From: Silicimonas sp.
GTDB lineage: Bacteria > Pseudomonadota > Alphaproteobacteria > Rhodobacterales > Rhodobacteraceae
Length of the DNA stretch: 37,597 nucleotides
Assembly (NCBI GenBank): GCA_022826385.1
Contig: JAJDUZ010000014.1
Span: 1-37,597, forward strand
Reading direction: 5' to 3'
Of this stretch, positions 1-7,731 are shown one piece after another (position 1 is the first letter of the stretch; each line of letters opens with the position of its first letter). Below the pieces are notes generated by a model. It made no database searches. It had not been told where the DNA came from and saw nothing but the letters and a program-made list of their open reading frames with translations. The translations under genes and the position numbers were made by a program.

Positions 1-119
1 CCCCGCCTGAGTCGAAACGGCGGCTGGAAGCCTCCGCAATGCGCCAACGACAACCAGCCGGTGATGAAAATCGCGCTTGCGACATGATTCGCGAAGAACA
101 TCAAAAATACAAAAAGTGA
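1..119 (+). CDS. C-terminal tail of an unidentified ORF, possibly a transposase (partial)
   Basis: The frame starting at base 3 is open from the window edge to a TGA at 117-119. It encodes about 38 very basic and charged residues ending in REEHQKYKK. The stop lies only about 16 bases before the point where gspE homology begins. That is the arrangement expected for a transposase gene ending just inside the terminal repeat of an insertion sequence. I do not recognise the family, and a fragment this short could be chance. The transposase reading is inferred from position, charge and the neighbouring repeat, not from a recognised domain. Confidence 0.3.
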   Translation, partial: PPESKRRLEASAMRQRQPAGDENRACDMIREEHQKYKK

Positions 120-135
120 ACCATACAAGAATCAC
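1..135 (+). mobile_element. 3' end of a probable insertion element, cutting gspE
   Basis: GspE homology stops abruptly near 135-145 and is replaced by unrelated, more AT-rich sequence running to the left edge. Read inward from the junction on the minus strand, the end is GTGATTCTTGTATGG (121-135). It matches 12 of 15 bases with the end at the other side of the window, GCGATTTCTGTATGG (37392-37406). The orientation is that expected of left and right terminal inverted repeats of one element type. The family was not identified. Confidence 0.45.
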
Positions 136-1237
136 GCCCGATCAGGCCGGGGTTCTGGATCTCGACCGGGTTCTCGATAGTGATGATCTTGCGGCCCACC
201 TGGTTGATCTCGGCCAATCCCGCGTGCAGCGTCGTTGTCTTACCGCTGCCGGTTGGCCCGGTCATCAGGATCAGACCGTTCGGCTGGCTCAGCGCCCCCA
301 TCAACCGCTTCGAGGCACGCGGCGACAAGTCCAACTGGTCCAGACGGGTGCGTGCCGCCGAATTGTCCAGAAGGCGCAGAACCATGACTTCGCCATGAAC
401 CGTCGGCGCACTGGCCACACGGATGTCGACCGTGCGGCCTGCTGTTTTTTGACGAATGCTGCCGTCTTGCGGCAAACGGCGTTCGCTGATGTCCATTTCA
501 GCGAGGATTTTCAGGCGCGAGACGACACCGTCATACAAGTGCCGTTCGATCGGTTGCGTTTCGACCAGAACACCATCGATCCGAAGGCGGACGCGGGGCG
601 TGTTCTCGAGAATTTCGATATGGATGTCGGTCGCGCCGCTTTCGACGGCTTTGGAGAAGAGCCAGTCGAGATAGCGCACAGTCGGCGCGTTGTTCGCCAT
701 TTCCAGAAGGCGGTCGGTGTCAAAGTCACCCTGTTCGAGGCCCAGCGATACGACAGTATCCTCATCCTCGTCCTCGCCCGCGTCTTCGGCGCAGCGTTGC
801 AACGCGTCTTCGATGTCCCGCTCGGTTGCGACGACATAGTCAATCTTGCGCCCGAAAACGATGCCGAGAGCCTGCCGGATACTGCCATCGGTCGGGTCGG
901 CAATCGCGATCCACGGGATGTCGCCATCCAGCGACAGGATGACCATGCCGTTCCGGCGCATGTAATCCAGCGACAGACGCGGATCCATGGGCAGACGCTT
1001 GGGAAACTCGGCGGCGTCGATCGTGGCCAATCCGGTTGCCGCTGCGGCTGCCTTGGCCCAGGCGCGTTGCGACACAAGGCCCAGCCGATCGACGACCGTC
1101 CGCAAGGGTTGTCCCGAACTGCGCGCTGCCTCCACGACCTTGGACAGCTGATCCGGAGTCAGAAGACCCGCGTCAATCAGCCAATCGTGGGAAGCGCCCC
1201 CGGGGCGTGCAACGGAAATCTCCCGCGCCATACTCAT
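101..1237 (-). pseudogene. gspE: Type II secretion ATPase GspE, C-terminal half missing
   Basis: GspE/PulE is the cytoplasmic hexameric ATPase that drives pseudopilus assembly in type II secretion. An N-terminal GspE domain spans about residues 20-150. The core follows, with RLRIDGV, an RLPQDG segment and the Walker A motif GPTGSGKTTT near residue 327. An Asp-box-like TIENPVE comes next. Translation then leaves the family after NPGLIG and ends within about 10 residues at a stop inside foreign sequence. Walker B, the His box and the usual C-terminal domain, including any tetracysteine zinc motif, are absent, so the product should be inactive. Family members are usually about 480-570 residues; about 378 remain here. 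ATG 1237 and ATG 1231 are both possible starts, and a TTG at 1276 is also open. The gene is divergent from the DUF1800 gene and belongs with gspL/gspM downstream of it. Confidence 0.85.
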
Positions 1238-1503
1238 CCGCTCGATTGCACCGCTTAGCGGTGACTGCCCCTGCAATAAGGTTAATGGAATCAGGGGTTT
1301 TTCGCAACGTTTTCAATGCTCTGAATTGTGGCAGATTGTTTCAATGTCGCGGCACAAGAAACATTGAGCCATTCCGCATGTGCAAGCATGCGCAAGCTGG
1401 AACAGTGTCCTACTTTTGCCCCGGTCCATACCTTACTTCCGCCCAATTTCGTCACAATTGCTGGTCACGAAAGCGATGTGTGATTAGGGGAAGTGAGATT
1501 CAG
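1238..1503. promoter_or_regulatory. Divergent intergenic region gspE / DUF1800
   Basis: This 266-base spacer must hold the promoters for gspE (minus) and the DUF1800 operon (plus). It contains a perfect 7-bp inverted repeat, TCAATGT at 1341-1347 and ACATTGA at 1361-1367, with centres about two helical turns apart. It also has a tandem ten-base repeat, GCATGTGCAA then GCATGCGCAA, at 1376-1395. A purine-rich ribosome site, AGGGGAAGTGAG, lies just before ATG 1504. I cannot assign convincing -35/-10 boxes. The repeats are possible operator sites by inference only. Confidence 0.4.
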
Positions 1504-4245
1504 ATGCGAAATTCTTGTGCCAGAATTTACCTTGTGTCCGGCGTTGCCGCTGCAGCCCTCTTTGCCGGAACAAGCACGACAATTGCCGAACAAATGATGC
1601 CTGTCGCAAACAGTGACGAAAGCCAGCGTTTTCTGGCCGTCGCCCGCGCGATGCAGAGCGAGACACCAGCCAACCCTGCCATTTCAATACCGGACGAAGA
1701 CGTCGCGGGGTTCTATCGCAAAATTACCGTTCCGACGCAGGGCGTTTACCGCTTCGAAGCCGTCGCAGGATCTGGCGTCAGGCTTTATGTGAACGGCGCG
1801 CTTGCCATTGACGCCACCGGCCCTGTCATCGACGAAGCCGAAACCGGCGTCACCGCCCTGCAAACACTGTCTCCCGGAGATCATTCGGTGATGATCGAAG
1901 TTCTGGGCGATGACATGGCGGTCGTCGCCGGCCTCGTTTTCGGCGCGCTTGGCGCCGAACCGCGTGCGTTGATCGAGGTCAGCACGGACATCTCGAAAGA
2001 AGAAGGTGTGTCGCTCGCCGCCCGGAACGCATCGATCGTGTCGTCGGGAGGCCCAGCCGGAGCAGCGCCGGACCGCGGGACGGGACGTTTGCGGCTTTCG
2101 GGTCTCGGTGACAAACCGGCCTTTTCAATCGGTGGTTCATCGTCGCGTGCAGCGCGCATGGGCCCGGCCGAGGGCTCGGGCAGCACGGGCGGAAGCAGCG
2201 GCAGCACACCTGTCGACGGCATGGGCCAAATGCGAACAGCGGCGCTCTCACCGCCGATGCAAACGACCTCCGACACGCCGTCCTCAAGCACGTCGACAAC
2301 ATCGTCGGGCGGCGGCACGGTTTCATCGGTGCCATCGGTCAACACCGGAAACACCGGTGGCGGGACAACAACCCCGACCACACCCACAGCGCCCGGCACC
2401 CCGACGGCGACACCAACGCCGACCCCGGCGCCGACACCAACACCGGTCAACCCCGATACGGCACCGACGCCCGAGACGGTTCAAACCTCGCCCCTGACAC
2501 CACCAACCGGTGTCGAGGTGACGCAGGCGGTGCAATTGACATCAGCCGGAAACATCAACGGCGAAGTGCCGAACACCGGCGCGACGCTGTTCGGCGGCGT
2601 GATGAGCAGTTCGGTCTTCGACATCGTGAATGTCAGCGTGTCTGGCTCGAACCGCACAACCACCGTCGATGTTGGCCCGACCACGGGACAGTTCGCAGTC
2701 CGGCTGTTCCCCGAAGACTTTGCCTCGGGCAACCAGGTGCAGGTCACACTGACCGGCGCCAACTCGGCCAGCAGCGAGGTTGAAGCCGTTCCGGTCACCT
2801 ATACGGTCACCGGCATGCCCGCGCAGGATGGCGTTGGGCAGGCGCTCAGCCGTCTGACCTTCGGCGCCACGCCCGAGCTTTACGCCCGCGTCCGTGCCAT
2901 CGGCTTCCAGAACTATGTCGAAGAGCAGTTGAACCCCGACAACATCAACGATGCGGCGTTCAACTCGATGAACCCCGAAGGCCTGCTGTCGCCGACCGAA
3001 GACAACAGCGGTCAGCTTCTGCGCTCGCTCTTCAACTATGACATTGCCCATGCGGCGTTCAGCGAAAAGCAGCTTCAGAACGTCATGGGCCATTTCTGGG
3101 CGAACCATTTCCATGCGGTGACCAAGAACAGCAGCATTGTCGCCCAGAACATCGATGACCGGAAATTCTTCCGCGACAATGCCTTCACCAACTTCCACGA
3201 CCTGCTGCTTTATAGCGCGCGGTCGCCTTTGATGTCGCAATATCTCGACAATGACGAGAACCGTTATCGCGAAGGACGCGAGAACGACGGCATCAACGAG
3301 AACTATGGCCGCGAGATCCTCGAGCTTTCGACCGTGGGCGTCGAGGCAGGCTACACCCCGGCAGATGTCGACATGGTGAGCCGCGTCTTCTCGGGCTGGC
3401 GCTATGAGCGGACGAACCCGAATGCCGACGGCGTTGCCCAAATATATCGGTTCGCGTTCTTCCCTGAGGACCACGATCCGCAAGACAAGCTGATCCCGTT
3501 CCTGAACACGGTCATTCCCGGCCGGACCGGCGCCGAAGGCGTGCAGGAAGCCGAAGAACTGATCGCGCTTCTGGCCAACCATCCGAACACCCAGTCGCGG
3601 ACCTGCGGCAAGCTGGTGCAGCTTCTGGTGTCGGACAGCCCGCCAAGCAACCTTGTGCAGGCCTGTGTGGCAGCATGGGGCGTCAACGGCGACATCACCG
3701 CGATGCTGCGGGCGATCCTTCTGGACCCGTCCTATGTCTCGAACGCGGACTACCAGCGGAACAAGGCCAAGACACCGTTCGAATACGCGGTTTCGGTGAT
3801 CCGCACCTTTGGCGCGCGGCCCTCGGCCAATGACGATGCCGACTTCTTCCGTCGCTTCGAGGACGCGTTCACCACGGCTGGTCAAGCCTACCTCTATTTC
3901 CCGGTCCCGACCGGTCTGCCCGAGGTGGCCGCCGCATGGCTCAACTCGGCCTCGATGGTGGCCGCTTACAACAAGATGAGCGAAGTGGCCGAGCGTCGCC
4001 AGGACTATGGCATTGATCTGGCTGCAGATATCGCTGCCGCGGGTCTGGAAACCGCCGAAGAAGTGGCATCCTACCTGCTGGCGGTTGGAACCGCCGACCA
4101 GTTCACGCTGGCAGAATTCGACCAGTTGGTCGGTGTTCTGAAGGGCGAGGACGGCATCTTCGAACCGCTGGTTCAGGACGAAACGGCCGCGCTTGAGAAA
4201 GCCATGGGCCTGATCGTTGTCTCGCCCAGCTTCCAGCTTCAGTAA
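1504..4245 (+). CDS. Secreted DUF1800 family protein with PA14-like N-terminal region and PT-rich linker
   Basis: This is a 913-residue exported protein. Residues 1-28 are a Sec signal peptide ending near TTIAEQ. Residues about 65-150 form a beta-rich PA14-like segment (GVYRFEAVAGSGVRLYVNG). About 170-335 is low complexity, first Ser/Gly/Thr-rich and then a PTPTP tract. About 335-435 looks like an Ig-type beta domain. The DUF1800 domain fills 440-913, with the conserved HFWANHFH near 530 and NYGREILEL near 600. The function of DUF1800 is unknown; it is regularly encoded just before a DUF1501 gene, as here (26-base gap). ATG 1504 was chosen because it follows a good ribosome site and opens a signal peptide, although the frame is open further upstream. 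Its position between gspE and gspL suggests it is a T2SS substrate or surface partner, which is inference. Confidence 0.88.
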   Translation: MRNSCARIYLVSGVAAAALFAGTSTTIAEQMMPVANSDESQRFLAVARAMQSETPANPAISIPDEDVAGFYRKITVPTQGVYRFEAVAGSGVRLYVNGALAIDATGPVIDEAETGVTALQTLSPGDHSVMIEVLGDDMAVVAGLVFGALGAEPRALIEVSTDISKEEGVSLAARNASIVSSGGPAGAAPDRGTGRLRLSGLGDKPAFSIGGSSSRAARMGPAEGSGSTGGSSGSTPVDGMGQMRTAALSPPMQTTSDTPSSSTSTTSSGGGTVSSVPSVNTGNTGGGTTTPTTPTAPGTPTATPTPTPAPTPTPVNPDTAPTPETVQTSPLTPPTGVEVTQAVQLTSAGNINGEVPNTGATLFGGVMSSSVFDIVNVSVSGSNRTTTVDVGPTTGQFAVRLFPEDFASGNQVQVTLTGANSASSEVEAVPVTYTVTGMPAQDGVGQALSRLTFGATPELYARVRAIGFQNYVEEQLNPDNINDAAFNSMNPEGLLSPTEDNSGQLLRSLFNYDIAHAAFSEKQLQNVMGHFWANHFHAVTKNSSIVAQNIDDRKFFRDNAFTNFHDLLLYSARSPLMSQYLDNDENRYREGRENDGINENYGREILELSTVGVEAGYTPADVDMVSRVFSGWRYERTNPNADGVAQIYRFAFFPEDHDPQDKLIPFLNTVIPGRTGAEGVQEAEELIALLANHPNTQSRTCGKLVQLLVSDSPPSNLVQACVAAWGVNGDITAMLRAILLDPSYVSNADYQRNKAKTPFEYAVSVIRTFGARPSANDDADFFRRFEDAFTTAGQAYLYFPVPTGLPEVAAAWLNSASMVAAYNKMSEVAERRQDYGIDLAADIAAAGLETAEEVASYLLAVGTADQFTLAEFDQLVGVLKGEDGIFEPLVQDETAALEKAMGLIVVSPSFQLQ
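2362..2475 (+). repeat. Degenerate microsatellite encoding a Pro/Thr-rich linker
   Basis: An ACNCCG-type hexamer array encodes alternating Thr-Pro/Ala-Pro steps inside the DUF1800 gene, at about residues 287-324. Such linkers are typical flexible tethers between domains of exported proteins. The array is imperfect but could slip in length between strains. Confidence 0.75.
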
Positions 4246-4271
4246 TTCAAGTTCTTCAAAGGTATAGACCC

Positions 4272-5570
4272 ATGCAGAACCGCAGAGATTTCCTCAAGAC
4301 CCTGACCGCCGCAGCCTCGATGGTTGGTGCCGCAGGTGCCCCGAAATTCAGCTTCGCTCAGGATGCCGGGCAGAAAACCTTCATCAAGGTGTTCATGCGC
4401 GGTGGTGCCGACGGCTTGCACCTTTTCCCCCTGATCGGTGACCCGTTCTATTATCAATACCGCCCCGATATCGGCATCGAGCCACCGTCGAATGACATCA
4501 ACTCGGCGCTTGATCTGGGCGACACGATGCGGGGGATGAACCCGAACCTCGAAATGCTGATGGAGATCTGGGACGCCGGCAACATGATGGTTGCACCGGC
4601 CACCTCGTTCGATCCCGGCAACCGGTCGCATTTCGACTGTCAGCGCTGGATCGGCACAGGCCAGACCCGCAACAACCTGATCGACGGCTACCTGAACCGC
4701 TATATGCAGAACGTGTCGGGCCCCAACCACCCGCTGCGCGGCATGGTCGCCGGCAAAACCTCGATCTCGACCGAGATCCGGGGCGAGGTGAAAGTGCCCG
4801 CGATCAGCAGCGCATCGGGTTTCTCGCTTGAGAACAACGACTTCTGCGAAGGCTCGGGATGCGCCGACAACCAGCTGACCGAGATGATGCGCGAGATTCA
4901 CAGCCACGACATCGACCTCTCGGCGGTCGAAGGTCAGGTACGTGACAACCAGTTGATCATGCTCGACTCGATTGCCGAAGTGCAGGCGGCGGGCGCGGAC
5001 TATACCCCCAGCGCCGGTGGGTTGGACTATTCGAACTCGGGCCTCGGTCGCGGCCTGCGTCTCTGTGCCCAATTGCTGAAGGCCGGTGTGCCTTTGGAGG
5101 TTGCCGCGCTTGACTGGAATATCGGTTGGGACACCCACTCGAACCAGATTTCCGACACCACCAACCGCTTCACCGACCAAGACAAGGGCTACCACCGGAA
5201 CATGGTGCAGGGCGCATCGGACTTCTTGTGCTTCTAGCGCGATATGGGGGCCATGATGAACGATATCGTGCTTCTCTGCGGCTCCGAGTTCGGGCGCACC
5301 AAGAAGCAGAACGGCTCGACCGGCACCGACCACGGCGAAGGTGGCGCGTGGTTCGCCTTCGGTGGCCCAACGACGCGCGCGGTGGCACCCGACGTTTCGA
5401 CCATCGACGACACCGTGGTCGACCGGAACTGGCTGCCCACCGTCACCAACTATCGCAACATCGTGGGCGAGATCATGGTGCGTCACATGGGCATGTCGGA
5501 ACAATTGGTCTCGACCGTCTTCCCGAACCACGCGTTCGAAAATTATCAACTTTTCAGCGCCAGTGCCTAA
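4272..5570 (+). pseudogene. DUF1501 family protein with Tat signal, interrupted by an in-frame TAG
   Basis: DUF1501 proteins are exported, have a sulfatase/alkaline-phosphatase-like fold and are usually paired with DUF1800; their substrate is unknown. The N-terminus carries a twin-arginine signal (NRRDFLKTL, cleavage near SFA/QDA). The body includes MRGGADGLH, DWNIGWDTHSNQ and, after the break, SEFGRT and TDHGEGGAW. The frame is continuous over 432 codons except for a TAG at 5235-5237. The local reading is DFLCF-stop-RDMG, where the family normally has a Tyr in a YRDLG-like motif, so one base change from TAC or TAT explains it. The N-terminal piece is 321 residues. The C-terminal piece could restart at ATG 5244 (108 residues), but it carries family motifs and would not function alone. 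A ribosome site AAAGG precedes ATG 4272. Sequencing error or suppression are alternatives. Confidence 0.85.
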
Positions 5571-5600
5571 GTAACGCCGCAGTTTGTCTTCAAATTGTAG

Positions 5601-5621
5601 CCGTTGAAAGGCATCCAACGG
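5601..5621 (+). promoter_or_regulatory. Small hairpin overlapping the gspL ribosome site
   Basis: CCGTTG (5601-5606) and CAACGG (5616-5621) form a perfect 6-bp stem with a 9-base loop. The right arm overlaps the GGAG ribosome site (5620-5623) of the chosen GTG start at 5634. A CGTTAACG palindrome fills 5626-5633. The hairpin could make gspL translation depend on ribosomes arriving from DUF1501, in which case the upstream TAG would also lower gspL expression. This is inference. Confidence 0.3.
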
Positions 5622-5633
5622 AGTGCGTTAACG

Positions 5634-6692
5634 GTGACGGATCAAACGGGCGGCGTTGTTATGGAACGCCGGGGCCTGCCTTTTGGGCCTCGGCTTAGTC
5701 TGTTGCGCGCACTCTTGTCGCAAAGCGCAGCCAGCCTGACCGCGTCCGATGCGCTTCCGGATGAGTGTACATTCTACATCGAACTTGGCAGCGGAACGCC
5801 GCTGCTTCGGGTTCTGGGTGAAGAAGACTCGCTTGAGCTTGATGCCGAAACGCTTGGCGTTCTGAAAGACACGATCGATGACGGTACGGTCGATCTGGTG
5901 CTGTCGGACGGTGCCAGTATTGACCTGACATTCGAAGTACCACCTGGCCCCCTGCCCGAAGTGAGCCGGATGATTGACGCCGAGATCCTCTATCGCTCGC
6001 CCTTCGCAGAAACGGCCACGCTCGCCATCTGGGAGGCACATGAAGCCCCGAACGGTGGCTGGCAGGTGACAGCAATCCTGACACTTGAAGAGCCGGTGAT
6101 GACGCTGAAGGCGCAGCTCGAACAGGCCCAGATCGACATCGCCTCGATCATCCGCGAGATCGGAGATCGCGAAATGCGCGTTCTGCCGCCGTGGAAAGCT
6201 GCGGTGCGCGACAGCAGCCCGTCACCGCTTTCGATCTTCCGCAGCCTTGCCCCGGCGCTGCAGGCGCTTCTTGCAGGTGCGGCTCTCTTTGCGCTTTCCG
6301 CAACGCTGCACTGGGGGCAGACAGTGCTTCAGGACTGGTCGCTGCAAGACGAAGCCGCGCGCGCCCAGACCAAACTGCGCCAAACGGCAGCCGCGTCGGC
6401 CCGGTTGCGTGGGCTGGACATGTCTCTCAGCATGTCGACCGAGGTGTTGGCGCTGACCGGAACACTCAGCGAAGCCTTGCCGGACGCTGTCTGGCTGGAT
6501 CAGGTCATCATCGACGGTGTGGATGTCACACTTGTCGGCTTTGCTCCATCGGCCGCCGAAGTCACACGCATCCTGACGGACTTGCCAGCGTTGCGGGACA
6601 TCCGGTTTGCCTCGCCCGTGATCCGCGACAACTCGCAATCGATCGAGCGTTTTCGCATCGCAGCCACACTTGGCGACGGGGTGGCACGATGA
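5634..6692 (+). CDS. gspL: Type II secretion inner-membrane protein GspL
   Basis: GspL anchors the GspE ATPase to the inner membrane and pairs with GspM. The first ~190 residues form the cytoplasmic actin-like domain (YIELGSGTPLLRVLGEEDSLE near the start). A single membrane helix follows at about 200-222 (LLAGAALFALSA), then a PilN/fimbrial-assembly-like periplasmic domain (ALPDAVWLDQVIIDG, LTDLPALRDIRFASPV). The length of about 352 residues is normal. I chose GTG 5634 because GGAG lies about 10 bases upstream; TTG 5604 and ATG 5661 are alternatives. The stop overlaps the gspM start (ATGA), so the two are translationally coupled. The gene is intact, unlike gspE. Confidence 0.8.
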   Translation: MTDQTGGVVMERRGLPFGPRLSLLRALLSQSAASLTASDALPDECTFYIELGSGTPLLRVLGEEDSLELDAETLGVLKDTIDDGTVDLVLSDGASIDLTFEVPPGPLPEVSRMIDAEILYRSPFAETATLAIWEAHEAPNGGWQVTAILTLEEPVMTLKAQLEQAQIDIASIIREIGDREMRVLPPWKAAVRDSSPSPLSIFRSLAPALQALLAGAALFALSATLHWGQTVLQDWSLQDEAARAQTKLRQTAAASARLRGLDMSLSMSTEVLALTGTLSEALPDAVWLDQVIIDGVDVTLVGFAPSAAEVTRILTDLPALRDIRFASPVIRDNSQSIERFRIAATLGDGVAR

Positions 6693-7219
6693 GCACCTTC
6701 CATTTCGCCAACCCCGACCTGCCGCGCAAAGTTGCCACGGGTGCCGCTTGCAGCTTTGCGGCAGTGCTGGTGCTGTTTGGTCTTTTGATGATTGCAGCCT
6801 CGAATGGTCGGATCGACGACATCGCCGACAACCGCGCCATGATCGCACGGGCCGAAGCCGTCTCGGGATCGCTGACAAACGGATTGTCGGACGAGGCGTT
6901 CTTCCCCGGCGAGACGCCGCAACTGGCGCAGGCTGCCGTTCAGACCAACCTGCAAGGTCTGGCCGAGGCACATCGGATCAGCATTGAAACCATCCGCGCC
7001 AACGAGATCGAACTGGTCGACGGTATGGTCCGCCTGAACCTTGCGATCAACGGCGTCGCACCCGAAGCCGAACTTGGCGCGTTTCTTTATGGGTTGGCGT
7101 CGATGAACCCGATCATCGTGGTCGAAGACCTGACGCTGCGCGCAGCCCGCGCCAGCCGGTCGAACCCCGAACGCCGGATCGCCTTTCAGGCCAGCCTCTA
7201 CGGAGCGCAGAAGCCATGA
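6689..7219 (+). CDS. gspM: Type II secretion protein GspM (T2SSM_b-like)
   Basis: This is a short bitopic membrane protein of 176 residues. It has a short cytoplasmic start, one membrane helix at about 18-40 (ACSFAAVLVLFGLLMIAAS) and a periplasmic ferredoxin-like region (RISIETIRANEIEL; LYGLASMNPIIVVEDLTLRAA). GspM dimerises with GspL and links the ATPase to the pseudopilus platform. The assignment rests on topology, size, the LASMNPIIVVEDL segment typical of the GspM/PilO-like fold, and its position directly after gspL with a 4-base overlap. ATG 6689 was taken because it forms that overlap. It also overlaps the next gene at ATG 7216. Confidence 0.72.
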   Translation: MSTFHFANPDLPRKVATGAACSFAAVLVLFGLLMIAASNGRIDDIADNRAMIARAEAVSGSLTNGLSDEAFFPGETPQLAQAAVQTNLQGLAEAHRISIETIRANEIELVDGMVRLNLAINGVAPEAELGAFLYGLASMNPIIVVEDLTLRAARASRSNPERRIAFQASLYGAQKP

Positions 7220-7668
7220 TCGACAAACTGCGCTCGATATTGCCCCTATTGATCCTCGGGTTTTTCGGCCTGGCCGCCGCCGCCGTCTGGATGCCCCGCA
7301 GTGTTGACAGCTCGGTGACCGCGGCACCGGCACTGAAGGAATTGGACGAGCGGTTGTCTTCGGGCAGCCAACGCCTGTCGGACCTGATTGAAGTTACCAA
7401 CGACCGTCCCGTCTTCCACGCGTCGCGCCGCCCGGTCGCCACGCCCGAGGCACCGAAAGCCCCCGAGCCGGTGTTGCAACTCTTGGGCATCATCGCGGAA
7501 GACAACGCCGACACGCTGGCCTTTGTCAAAGTCTCGACCGATGGCACGCTTTACCGGATCGGCGAAGGCGAGACCGTGGGGCGCTGGCGGATCTTGGAAG
7601 TCGGGACCGACGCAATCACCGTGTCGAAGGATGGCAACGCGCCTTATACCCTGCGCATCGGCGGATGA
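7216..7668 (+). CDS. GspC-like inner-membrane protein with HR domain
   Basis: A 150-residue protein with one N-terminal membrane helix (LRSILPLLILGFFGLAAAAVW), a short Pro-rich spacer and a C-terminal beta domain starting at PVLQLLGIIAEDN. The pattern L-GI-, A-VK, YRIGEGETVGRWRILEV, ITV and YTLRIGG matches the homology region of GspC, which contacts the N-domain of the secretin GspD. There is no PDZ or coiled-coil extension, so it is a minimal GspC; some pipelines would name it protein N or P. It overlaps gspM by 4 bases and ends the T2SS run. No secretin, GspF or pseudopilin genes lie in the window. Confidence 0.62.
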   Translation: MIDKLRSILPLLILGFFGLAAAAVWMPRSVDSSVTAAPALKELDERLSSGSQRLSDLIEVTNDRPVFHASRRPVATPEAPKAPEPVLQLLGIIAEDNADTLAFVKVSTDGTLYRIGEGETVGRWRILEVGTDAITVSKDGNAPYTLRIGG

Positions 7669-7669
7669 A

Positions 7670-7699
7670 TTGACTTTGGCCCGGTGCCGCCACTAGCGT
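7670..7699 (+). promoter_or_regulatory. Probable sigma-70 promoter of the uxaC-uxuB operon
   Basis: TTGACT (7670-7675) is a strong -35 element, starting right at the end of the GspC-like gene. It is followed 18 bases later by TAGCGT (7694-7699), a plausible -10. The position, 33-60 bases before ATG 7732, suits a short leader. This marks the boundary between the secretion and uronate units. Confidence 0.45.
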
Positions 7700-7731
7700 G
7701 GCGCCTGTCTCCGGCTGCATCAAGGTTTCCC

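Noticed and set aside
77-1258. A 393-codon plus-strand open frame at the left end
   Set aside because: It is antisense to gspE, has no recognisable domain and is a by-product of high GC coding bias.
1036-1503. In-frame upstream extension of the DUF1800 gene
   Set aside because: It overlaps gspE antisense, and ATG 1504 has both a ribosome site and a signal peptide directly after it.
2362-2475. Tandem repeats as a possible CRISPR or phase-variation array
   Set aside because: They are degenerate coding repeats for a Pro/Thr linker, with no spacers and no out-of-frame change.
5235-5237. TAG as pyrrolysine or programmed readthrough
   Set aside because: No supporting context after the stop, an expected Tyr at this site, and TAG is an ordinary stop for several genes in the window.
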